Notes under the pieces: model-generated
Databases searched by the model: none
What the model was told of the DNA's origin: nothing
What the model saw: the letters and a program-made list of their open reading frames with translations, nothing else
Source of the DNA: Prochilodus magdalenae
Taxonomy: Eukaryota > Chordata > Actinopteri > Characiformes > Prochilodontidae
NCBI GenBank assembly: GCA_024036415.1
Contig: JAMWET010000761.1
Coordinates: 496,001 to 560,000 of the forward strand
Direction of reading: 5' to 3'
DNA: 64,000 nucleotides
Part shown: one piece after another, positions 25,101 through 34,567 of the stretch
How positions within the stretch are numbered: the first letter of the stretch is position 1
How the letters are laid out: each line of letters starts with the position of its first letter
Program-made: the position numbers and the translations under genes

Positions 25101-25599
25101 TGATCAGATTCATTGAGACAGATCCAACAGAGAAATCTTCAATTCCCTTACATAGTGTGGCTTAAACACACAATGTATATGGTGAACATACAGAGACAGC
25201 AGGCTTGCCTGTGGTAACATAACAGAAGGGAGCAGTCAGTACCGGTCAGGTTAGTAACTCCTTAGACTACAAACGCCCATGTTTGCATATGTTTTTATGA
25301 GTGTAGAGTCAAGATGTAATAATTAAGAATCAATATGAGATTAAACTCACAGCATATGAAGTTTCAGTAAAATAGGACTGATAAGGTGATTGGTGGTTTT
25401 GGCCTCCAGAAGCCGAGCATAGGTATGATAATGATACCATTGGCCCCCTAGTCTTTTTCCCACAGTATCTAATGTGAAACAAACAAGCAGAATTCGAGCA
25501 TTCAGTGATATGATGCTGTGGCAATTGGAAAATGTGAAGTGATTGGAATCATTCCAAGAGGTGGCCTGCTGATTACCAGGGCAGACTATTATATCCATT
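22115..25599. other. non-coding DNA, mostly featureless
   Basis: No supported gene. 23120-23500 and 23870-24170 are GC-richer with overlapping frames on both strands and no recognised product. Around 24600-24710 'catttatttatatagcacc' resembles the 3' end of another teleost LINE type, too short to assign. The phrase 'ggtgtagcagcag' near 22420 recurs near 44418. Confidence 0.4.
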
Positions 25600-25800
25600 G
25601 TCTTTTTTTAGCATGCGGTGCATGGCAAAACATTTTGAGGTCCATGGCAATTAATCAAGCTGAATGGTTTAATGACTTGATCGCCCAGTTTAATTGCACA
25701 CATATTAGTTTTGTAATAGGCTCTTTTTGGTGATAATGGCATGATGCAAATGATCACAGCTTTAAAAATTCTCCCCCCTCAATTCAGTTTCATAAATCAA
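25600..25800. promoter_or_regulatory. candidate conserved non-coding element with POU octamer
   Basis: A 200-bp stretch dense in transcription-factor-like words: an exact ATGCAAAT octamer at 25744-25751, plus TAAT cores in 'ggcaattaatcaagc', 'ggtttaatgac' and 'agtttaattgcac'. Low redundancy and no repeat signature. This texture is typical of developmental enhancers conserved among vertebrates. Conservation is inferred, not shown. Confidence 0.3.
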
Positions 25801-26299
25801 GTAAAGACAAGTTAATTTAGTCATCAGCCTTTTGACAAGCTTGTTACTGGACACTGTCTGAAACGCAGCTACTCGTGCAGAGAATTCTTAATGGGAAGAG
25901 CATATAAAGCATGCGTGTGAAGTTTGCGTTATGTGAGCCTGTGGCCCATTTTTGCTCTCTACTGTTGTTTTTTGCCTTTATGAAGTCCCATTCTCTGGCT
26001 TGCAGTAAATGAGTAACCGGGAGTTTTAGTGCACAGCGATGACAGGGAGGCAGAGAGCATAAATTGTGGGGCGCTCTCAGGGTCATTAAGCCGCGTGGCT
26101 TGGGCCTGCTGGATCTTTTATCATCCACCCTGGATCAGTGGCCATAAAACGGTGGCTAACCCTGTGTGTTTATTTCCCTTTAACAAAAGATTAGCTGTCC
26201 GCAGCCCATGAGTTCAACTGATGCCCCATGGGATGGAAGAGGCAGTAAAAACATAAATCTGCTTTTAAATTCTTTCTGTCTTTGACTCCCTCTTTCTCT
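25801..26299. other. non-coding DNA, nothing recognised
   Basis: Moderate GC at 25980-26160 with short overlapping frames; no gene or repeat assigned. Confidence 0.45.
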
Positions 26300-26304
26300 G
26301 TCAC

Positions 26305-26354
<50 letters not shown>

Positions 26355-26382
26355 TCTTTCTCTCTCTCTCTTTCTCTCTCTC

Positions 26383-26415
<33 letters not shown>

Positions 26416-26437
26416 TTTCTCTCTTTCTCTTCTCTCT

Positions 26438-26491
<54 letters not shown>

Positions 26492-26514
26492 TTCTCTCTC
26501 TCTCTCTTCTCTCC
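26300..26514. repeat. (TC)n polypyrimidine tract
   Basis: About 215 bases of almost pure TC dinucleotides with scattered extra T or C. The plus strand is all pyrimidine except two A bases near the left end. The opposite strand reads as arginine/glutamate-rich low-complexity peptide in several frames; this is an artefact of the repeat. Such mirror-symmetric polypurine/polypyrimidine tracts can form triplex DNA. Confidence 0.97.
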
Positions 26515-26984
26515 AAAAATGGCCCATATACTGTATTTTTTTCCAATGTAACTCTCCAACTTGCATCTGGTCTGGTTTTATGTATATAAGCTTTTTTTAT
26601 ACAGCTTTTTGTTTTTTACAGATGGTGTGATGTTTGCTCTCAGAAATTGCTGGTGTTTTTAATTTGATGCATTCTTCCCTCCTCCGGTGAAATGTCCTTG
26701 GTGCCACTGGCCGCAACACATGAAAGCATGATTGATCCAGCCCTGTGCTTAATAGTTGGAGATGTGTTCTTTTCATTAACCTGTGAACCCTTTTTCCCTC
26801 TAAACAAACCTTTGCTCCATCCACTTAATCAGTCCATAAGACATTTTGATGTTGGATTTTGTAGACACAGGAGAGGTTGTCTTCTAATGACTCCTCTATG
26901 AAGGTCATATTTGTGCAGGTGTTACTTAACAGTAGAACATTGCACCACCACTCCAGAGTCTGCTAGGTCCTCCTGAAAGTTGTT
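26515..26984. other. non-coding DNA, nothing recognised
   Basis: No gene or classified repeat seen. Frames of 69-75 codons on both strands overlap and are treated as chance. Confidence 0.45.
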
Positions 26985-27330
26985 TGCTGGCATGTGGGGT
27001 TTTAAATTTGATGAATATTTTCTTTGTCTTTCAGAGCTCAGTTTAATCTCCACCTTTCCTGTTAATTGTAATTTCAGAATTACATTACAAAGCAAAGAAA
27101 AGGCTCGCTGAAAGCGTATAGATGACAACAATTACAGCTGTGGATAACATTTACTTTATCTTTCAGAGGGCTAGGTTTAAAGAGTCATAGCATTTAAAAG
27201 GTTTAATAGGTAAATCTGCATCAGCTGGCCTTTCTTAAGGATGACTGTAAACGAGCCATTGCCCCAGCAAGCTAATTAAGGCTATGATCTTGGTAAACAT
27301 TATCTGAGAGCATTAATCTCTTTGGGTGCC
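26985..27330. promoter_or_regulatory. candidate conserved non-coding element
   Basis: About 345 bases of low-redundancy sequence with repeated homeodomain-type words ('cctgttaattgtaatttc', 'caattacagctg', 'gctaattaaggc', 'agagcattaatctc') and two near-identical 'tttcag-ag' phrases at about 27031 and 27161. No coding frame or repeat. Texture suggests a long regulatory element, not verified. Confidence 0.3.
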
Positions 27331-28697
27331 AAAATTTTTACATGATATTCCTTTTTTTTACACTAAAGTTAGACAAAACAAAAGGGGCTGAAACACTGCT
27401 AACAACTTCATTTTGAAGGGGTGGAGCTAAAGCTGAATAACTAGTTAATAATTTAAATAAATATTGGTATATAATTCAAAATGGGCTAAATTTCAAAAAT
27501 GGGCTGAGTTTCCATACGTGACTCAAAAGTGATATCAAAGTAATATGATATTAGAGTAATATCAAAATGCAAATAATTGGTCCTTTGTTTTCCTTGCTTT
27601 TCTGCATCACTTTTTTCCTCTCCGTCTGCCTCTTGCTCTCTCTCTCGCTCCCTGAGTCCCTCTCTTTATATGTGCGAGTGTGTGTGCGCGTTCCTTACCC
27701 GCTTCCCAACTGACTTCCTCCAGCTCCCTCTTTATTAATTGAGTTGGCAGATTTCATTGTTTGAGGTTGACTATTAAACCCTAGATAAGATCGTTTTGCT
27801 TCTGTCCAGTAGAGCACATTATTAAAGGAGGCGCTCACGTTAAATTAGTGCACACAACGCCAGCGATGTTTGTGTTGTTAACATTGAAATAAAGAGTCCC
27901 TTTGGTGACTTCGCATTTACGCCCATGTTTGCGTAGGTGTCTATGTGGCATGCGGTATGCAGAGGAAGATGGTGAACCATTTGCTGAGATTTATCTGAGG
28001 GTTGTGTTGAGGAAGGAATGTGGCGGAGGCACTTTTGGTGCTGTGGGGGTGTGCTAGGGAGAGAAGACCTGAGCAACTTCGGATGGTGATTCAGTTCTGG
28101 GACACAAAGGCTGAGGTTGAGTTCTCTGCCAAGGAAGGTAGTTCAGTCTTACCACTGAAAATGATCCCTGGATATGTGTAGAATAGTGCTAAGATGTTTT
28201 TGCTACAGGCTTTCTGAAAATGATCTTTTTCTGTCATACAGTATGTTCTTACTGGACCAACAGAACGTGGAGTTCTTGTTCATTTTCCATCCTGCTTGAA
28301 AGACAGCTGGAATGGTTATTCTGGCAGCAATTAGATAAAACTGGATTTAGTTGTCTTTGTTTTTAGCCAGTCTAAAGCTTTTTAAATAATTAGCTGCCTT
28401 GATGCTAGTTATACAATGCTTCTTGAATGATGTTCTACAGTGTGATCAGAGCTTCATTTAATGACAATCTATACAGAGAACCAAATGAAGCAGATAATAC
28501 AACCAATTATGTAGTTTTCCATCCATTTGTTGAACAATGAGATGCAACATTAAATGTCTTTAATGGCAAAAGTAGAATGTTGAGTTTTGTGTAGGTGATA
28601 TTTAGGGTCAGGAGGTTCAGTCATTTGAATGACTATCAGGTTCGAGTGTGACCAACCCTGCTCTTCTAAAACTTCACCATCAAAGTTTGGTCTTTAC
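27331..28697. other. non-coding DNA, nothing recognised
   Basis: AT-rich at 27440-27580, then a CT-rich patch at about 27600-27720. A short low-redundancy stretch at 27760-27900 could be regulatory. No gene supported. Confidence 0.4.
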
Positions 28698-28936
28698 CAT
28701 TTACATTTACATTTAAGGCATTTAGCGGATGCTTTTATTCAGAGCAACTTACAGCCGTGCTTAGTATTCTGTGGGATAATATTTTCCAGCTAGTATAAGA
28801 AGGTTGGAGTCGAAAAATTAACCATGAGCTTAGACACTGTCTGAACACGGGCCAGTGCTACCACCTAGAGAGATCAATACACAGGCATATATAAGCATAA
28901 GTGGCACTACCTGGCAACCCAACCCAGGGCTCATAC
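28698..28936 (-). mobile_element. L2-like LINE 3' end, copy 1
   Basis: On the minus strand this is the 3' untranslated part of the LINE whose coding end is visible at 52451-52895. The two share over 200 bases, including 'ccagctagtata', 'agacactg', 'ccagtgct' and 'gcactacctggcaacc'. The element ends in the (ATGTAA)-type hexamer tail at 28698-28716. No reverse transcriptase coding sequence remains; truncation at the 5' side is normal for LINEs. It directly abuts the Tc1-like fossil that starts near 28937. Confidence 0.75.
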
Positions 28937-29620
28937 TTTACCACACACATTTGTTAACATATGCCATGTCTCTGTCAAAGAGATTTTTGAAGAACTCTGT
29001 TTGCCAGCGTTGAGGATGTAAGAGATTCCAGAACTTTGTCTGATGAATTTGGACTTCACCAACCCACTGTCATGCAAACAGTGTACAAACGATACATACC
29101 CGTCCCAGGTATGGTCATCCAACATCATGACCTTAAGACTAAGGCATAGAATATTCTGGAGAATCACAAAGAACCCCAGTTAACGTCAGTGTTTATGAGT
29201 CCACCATGAGACAAACACTGAACATCAATAGTATATCTGGAGCTATAGCATGGAGAAAGGCCCTGCTTTCCAGGAATAACATTTTAAAGCCAGTTTAAGG
29301 TTCCTATAGACCACCAAGATGACCCTAAAATACTAAAATGATATTGTGTGCATGGATAAGGCAAAATGGATCTTTCTGCCCTAAATAAGACAGGCAAGAC
29401 TATTTTCTCCTTTCCAGCACAAGAACATCAACCCAACTTTGACACATTCTGGTGGCAGCATCGTTTCTTAAGGCATCCATCCATGAACTGAACCTCTTTA
29501 AAAATGGGTCCTGAGTGAAGACAACGACCCATTTACTTTTGGAATGTCTAAGTCATAGTCCAGACCATAATCCAGTAGAAACACTAAGTCAGAACAAGGT
29601 GTGGTATATACCTACACAGT
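28937..29620 (+). mobile_element. Tc1-like transposase fossil with DDE landmarks
   Basis: Decayed DNA transposon gene. In different broken frames, four family landmarks follow in the right order. MDKAKWIFL at 29352-29378 corresponds to the TDE-type first aspartate region. KNINPTLTHSGGSIV at about 29421-29465 matches the glycine-rich strand. DNDP at 29520-29531 is the second aspartate region. SPDHNPVE at 29557-29580 is the third catalytic region. Stops and frameshifts rule out activity. The upstream part (28960-29150) would hold the DNA-binding half. Terminal repeats were not identified. Confidence 0.75.
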
Positions 29621-30359
29621 ACAGTACATAGTGGTACATACCATACATTCTCTGGATATTTGGCAGTTTAGTGGTTGTTGGCTTTCTCTTCACCTGGAAG
29701 ACCTAAACTTTTTGATACGTTGTTATCAGCTTCACCTGCAAATAGCAGCAAAGTTTGTGGAGAACCATTAGGTCCTGTTGGTACCAGTCTAATCAAATAA
29801 TGTCAATAATCACTTAGTGATATATAGCCGGGTCTATGCAGTCATGTCTCTTCTAATAGTTCAGTTTTTGTGCAATTGTCATCATTTAAGAAGAGAGAAA
29901 GCGTTTGTAAACCGAACTGAATGTTAATAAACCCAGGTGCTTTGCAAAAAAACCCAGGAGGCCTCTCAGAATTTGTGGGAAATGCAGAGCAAAACTAGCC
30001 ATCAATTACTGCCATAATCCTGTGTTGCTGTTTAATCATTCAGGAGGGATTAGAGGAACCAGTCAGTCCTTTACCTAATTATAGCTCTGGTCTCTCCTGT
30101 ACACAGTACAGCTGGCTTTGGAGAGCGGCCAAAGGTCTCTGTTCTCTCTCTTTTAAAGAAAATTAGGGAGCAGCAGGAGACAAAGGCTGCCATCTATGTT
30201 TTAACAACCTAATGGAGATGCCGCTAAGGATCTAGGATCTCAGATCTCTTCATATCAAATAAGAGGTAAAAGCAGAATTTAAATGAGTGAATTTTCATCC
30301 TCATCAACAGTCCACTCTGTGATGTATTCCTCTCACCACAATAGCTCAGAAGAATAGCG
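29621..30359. other. non-coding DNA, nothing recognised
   Basis: No gene or classified repeat. The right end of the adjacent transposon probably lies somewhere before 29850, but I found no inverted repeat to fix it. Confidence 0.4.
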
Positions 30360-30600
30360 GCTGAATTCATTCACTCATGTCCTCATAGATATGCAGGCGA
30401 AACCGAATGTGTTTGCAAATGATTTAAGCCTCTTTCTCACCGGAAGGTCACATGAACTCATTGATGCCTTTTTTCTGATGAAAGAGGCGAGGGCAGCCCA
30501 TTTAGCGAATAAAGTATCATTAGCAAAATGACAAAAGGGCTTTGAAGCAAAATCTGCTGCCAAATCTATTTTTAATTTGGTGGTGCTTTTTGAAGCATCT
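30360..30600. promoter_or_regulatory. candidate conserved non-coding element
   Basis: Low-redundancy 240-bp block including 'gtatcattagcaaaatgac' and 'gcaaatgatttaagcc', with balanced composition compared with AT-rich flanks. It has a 62-codon minus frame with no recognisable family. The look is of a vertebrate conserved non-coding element; unverified. Confidence 0.28.
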
Positions 30601-32199
30601 TTGTTGCAGGCTTCAGGTAGTATAGCATATAGCTACTTCTGTGAAGTGAACAGCATCAATAGTAAAGAGAGAAGTCTTGAAAGATTCAGGGAGAAGATGG
30701 GATCTGAGTGCCAGCTCCTTCTCTGTTCTTCGAGGAAACATGCATAAACATGTCCAGCTGATCCGAGGGACTGAATGCAATGCTTCTAGGTGACTGAAAT
30801 CCTTATTTCCTGGCTACACAAAGGGGATTTACACTTGGGCCTCAGTGATAGTAGTTTTGAAGGTCAACACCAGAAGACAACATCATCTTACAATAGCCAT
30901 ACTGTGTACTACACTGCCTTTATCAACTGTAGGTGTTTTCTGTCATCATGCTTATGATACATGCTTTAACATACTGCTCTAATAATTAATTTTAGCCTGT
31001 GATTAGAGCTATTCACTTGTTTGTGTGTCCTTCTTATGTTTTCTTGTTTTGTTTTGGCTCGGGGTGTAGAAATAACCATATTGTCAGGTTCAGAATGATT
31101 TTTAATTCTGAGGTTGATATTCAGTCTGATTCTGCAGAGCTCTGCAGAGGCCTGTCACATTGCCACACAATCTACCCCCCCAGAACTGCAAACCCTACAA
31201 TTTATAAGCAACTTATAAAAAGCCCAATTATTTAAGCATTGGTGCATGCATAAGCCCCTTCCCTTCCCCTCCCATTTTTCTCTGATAGAATGCTCCCATG
31301 TGCCTAGAATTGGTCATTGACAGTGGTTTCCATGGAAGACAGCAAATGAAAGACCCTCGGAGGAGACTGAGAGGCGCATACAGGTTTTTAATTTCAATAT
31401 GCTTTCAGAATATTTTTTTTTCATATGTTTGTAATCCTGTATTGAAGCTGTTACAGTATTATTGCCTGTATGTCTCTGTAGCCATGTGGAGATATTATTA
31501 AAAATGTTTAATGCTAATTTCATTATATAACAAATATAATTTACTTATATATCAATACATTATTGAGTGACTTTTTAAGCATTGCTGAATTCATACCATA
31601 TGCTTTGGCCAAATACTTCCAACCAGATAAAAACAGATTAGACACAACCTATTTCAAACACTGAGGCTGAAAGAGATTTTCCAGGAAAAATAGGACTCTC
31701 CTGCCTTATAGAACTTGGATCAGTTTGAGCAGGTGAAAGGGGCTCTATATCCAGACTTCTAATGTGCTTCTTGTAGAAAAAGGAAAAGAAAAGGCCATTA
31801 CACTACAAGGTCAAAGCCTTCAGCCCCCAGATCTGTATTTAAACCTCACAATGGCTATAAAGAGCTGCATGGACAGACACTGAGCGGATTAAAGCCTAAT
31901 TAGGACAGCCATTCGCCCTCTCTCTCTTTAGATACAGGAACTCTTCCCTTTGTTAATATTTGCTAAACATTCGTTCAGGATGGTGACAGCCTATTGATAA
32001 AGTGCTCAACCATCTGAGACCGTAAATGTTTCCAATGATCTGAACAGCACGACGTTGTTTTCCTTCCCCTTGCCTATATGTCTGTACCATGGTGTTTTCA
32101 TTTTCTTTAAAATTGCCTGGGTCATGCTTCAGTACATTTTTAACAAGGGTGCTTGTTGAGGAGCCTTGCTGCAATTAAAAAGGAAAGCAGACGTTTGGG
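30601..32199. other. non-coding DNA, nothing recognised
   Basis: AT-rich sequence with short overlapping frames only. No repeat assigned. Confidence 0.45.
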
Positions 32200-32470
32200 G
32201 TTTTTTAATAGCTAATTAATCTGAAATGTGTGTTATTGCACTGCACTTTCATGTAGGCTACAGTAGTGGCAGCGCTGATTTCATTTATAGTACAATTAGC
32301 ATTTCCTTTGTTCCCAACTGTATGTATGTCATAAATGCATATTTATGCATAAATGTTCTACTTGAAAGATTCACTGCCGCTGTTATATCAGTACATTACA
32401 TACACAGAGCTGCAGGTGGAACCCCATCATTTGGTTTACTGAATTAAAAGCCGCTTCTGACAAGCTAACG
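32200..32470. promoter_or_regulatory. candidate conserved non-coding element with paired ATGCATA words
   Basis: Contains 'atgcatatttatgcataaat' (about 32335-32354), in which ATGCATA occurs twice in direct order around TTT, together with 'gctaattaatctg' at the left end. Low redundancy, no repeat signature. Suggests a POU/homeodomain-type regulatory site; inference only. Confidence 0.28.
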
Positions 32471-33154
32471 TCTCCACTGTCATTTTTAGGCAAGATTGCC
32501 TCAACCCCTGCAAGGCCCTAGCCATCCTTTTCATGGACAACAATAATCAATTTTCTTTCACGTATGTATATATGAGAAATGGAAATGCCAGCTGTTTGAC
32601 TTAGATAACCTTGTGCTGTTCACGTTTAGAATAACCGCACAGCTTTTACATTTAGGTTTGCTTTGACCTGCACATAAATATCCCCCCTATATTACCCATG
32701 TTAGTCCGCTGCTCCTCTGGCCCCATTAATTTGATTGGCTAGAGTCCAGAAAGCCTACAACAATGTGCCTGTCTGGATGTTCTGATTTAACTGCCTCATA
32801 AAAATTGCGAATGCACAAAAGCAACTGCCAAGAACCCAGACGTCGTGCTTCAGGGGGAATGCATATCCCAGAATACTTTGCCCTACGTGTGTAAAATCCT
32901 GACCCTGTTGGCGGAGCTCCTGTTCACCTAAAGCACCTCTTAGCCTCCTCACAATGAAAGCCTGACAGCTCAGGGTCCTCACACAGCATAGGGATTGTTT
33001 CAAGGTGTCAGTGGTCAGTGGTTAGCCTCAAAATTCTGAACGAGTGTGCTAGCTGCCAAAGCCTCATTGATGAGCGCTGGGCTTCTGCTGAACAGTCAGG
33101 AGCCTAAAAAAGCAGTGCTAAAACAAGACGGATACACAGGGACAGTACACGTGT
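32471..33154. other. non-coding DNA, nothing recognised
   Basis: No supported gene. The 82-codon minus frame at 32755-33003 has no recognised features. Confidence 0.45.
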
Positions 33155-33320
33155 ATCTAAGGCAGGGTTAGGGAGCAGGATTCCTAGAGCATGTGGTGGT
33201 TTACTTGTTTAAGACTCCTGATTCAATTCATCAGTTCCTTGGCAGTTAAAGTGTTGGAGCAGGGAAAACAACAAGCTGTTTTGGGCTCTGGTCCTCGGTT
33301 CACCACCCCTGATCTAAAGC
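33155..33320. repeat. dispersed teleost repeat (family Y), copy 1
   Basis: Landmarks 'ctcctgattcaattcatcag', 'gttggagcagggaaaac' and 'cctcggttcaccacccctg' follow the order I remember from a very abundant teleost interspersed repeat. A related fragment lies at 45755-45870. Class not assigned; no coding remnant. Confidence 0.55.
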
Positions 33321-33654
33321 TTAGATGATTGTATCATTTCCTGTATCTGTAAATGTGAGTTTACTGGGATTTGCTGGAAGATTACAGGGCCAGAAATACC
33401 CTGTTTGGTGCAGACCAGTCAAACCTTTTCTTTAGTGCATCTCGTGTTGACAGGTGTAAACACTCCACCTGCACTTAAACTAGCAGCTTTGATCAGATCC
33501 TTTAGGGTATGTTTATATTTGTGGTTCTTTTGGTCGGATTTGAAGCTGAAAATGATATGTTACATTTTAGATTTATTTCTCGTAGAGCCCCTAGAACCTG
33601 GTCACGTCATGCATGTTGAGTACCGGGATTATATCTGGATAAGGCCAAGACACG
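33321..33654. other. non-coding DNA, nothing recognised
   Basis: Part of a 132-codon plus frame (33405-33803) that runs on into the neighbouring repeat; treated as chance. Confidence 0.45.
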
Positions 33655-33760
33655 TTTCAAGTTTCAGGTTTATTTGTCATATGCACAACATGTCAGGACA
33701 TTTATGCATTGAAATGCTTGTGGTGAGGCTCAGGTTGGTGCTCTACGGGAGGACACATAA
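33655..33760 (+). repeat. probable dispersed repeat fragment
   Basis: 'ggtttatttgtcatatgcac' followed by 'ttgaaatgcttgtggtgagg' matches my recollection of a common teleost LINE-associated repeat. Only one copy is present here, so there is no internal confirmation. Confidence 0.4.
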
Positions 33761-33774
33761 GATTTGCAATTGTA

Positions 33775-33870
33775 AATGCACCCAAAACTCCTTTAACATA
33801 TAAATCCTATATATAAAATATAAAATATTTATAAAATAAAATTTATAAAATATAAAAAACATATAAAAAT
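33775..33870. repeat. AT-rich low-complexity tract
   Basis: Made almost entirely of 'ataaaatataaa'-type words between about 33800 and 33867. Likely simple-repeat decay. Confidence 0.8.
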
Positions 33871-34317
33871 CCTTTTACTCAGAGCGCTTCAGGAGGTGGA
33901 GATTAATTTGAGCTACATTAACCCCTTACAGTACAACTGAAACTCCTTCCCTTACAGTACATCACTGTGATATGAACATTGATCCATGTCTGCAAGAAAA
34001 ATTCATTAAGAGCACCCATCGTCGGGACTCAACAAAACAAAATGCTTGTTAACAATATGGCAAACTCTACCGTGCAAAATAAACTGCAGACAATAGAGGC
34101 TGACCAGCAGATTTGCATATTGCATCCCATACAGCAATCAGATTTTGGTCTCAACAGAGATGTATTTGACTGCCAAGTGTGAATGCATATGACCCAAATC
34201 TCATATAGGATATAGTCCAGATACTAATTACATGAACCGACTAGGTGTAAACAGGGTTTTGACTTCAGCATTTGATTGACATATTTGATTAAAGATTTAT
34301 ATATATTACTATATTTA

Positions 34318-34517
34318 TATATCGTCGCTGTCCAATGAAAACCATTCTCCATTTTTGACAATTTTTACTTTTATGTATCATTGGATCACATGAGCTGCTG
34401 TTTACACTGTGTCTGGAAAAAGTCTGGTTCCATTGACATACATTAGAATTAAATTGGGTTTTGGCTTCTCCTGGAAAGTTGCTATTTTGGAGATACTTGT
34501 TTTTCTTTGGACAGCGA

Positions 34518-34523
<6 letters not shown>
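34318..34523 (+). mobile_element. MITE family (tatatcgtcgctg), copy 2
   Basis: Left end 'tatatcgtcgctgtcca' and right end 'ttggacagcgacgatata' are both intact. Compared with copy 1 it lacks about 46 internal bases between 'acactgtgt' and 'tctggttccattgac', explaining its length of about 206. Same orientation as the other two copies. Its right terminus runs straight into a (TA)n tract. Confidence 0.88.

Positions 34524-34562
<39 letters not shown>
34520..34562. repeat. (TA)n microsatellite at MITE terminus
   Basis: About 21 TA units beginning with the final TATA of the MITE's right inverted repeat. The position suggests that the tract expanded from the terminal TATA and TA target site. Confidence 0.95.

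Positions 34563-34567
<5 letters not shown>

Noticed and set aside
26180..26566. Arginine/glutamate-rich and leucine/serine-rich ORFs
   Set aside because: Direct translations of the TC dinucleotide tract in several frames on both strands.
28640..28697. 'gtgaccaaccctgctcttct' as another dispersed repeat
   Set aside because: Under 60 bases and no second copy here; may be a fragment of a common family but cannot be supported.
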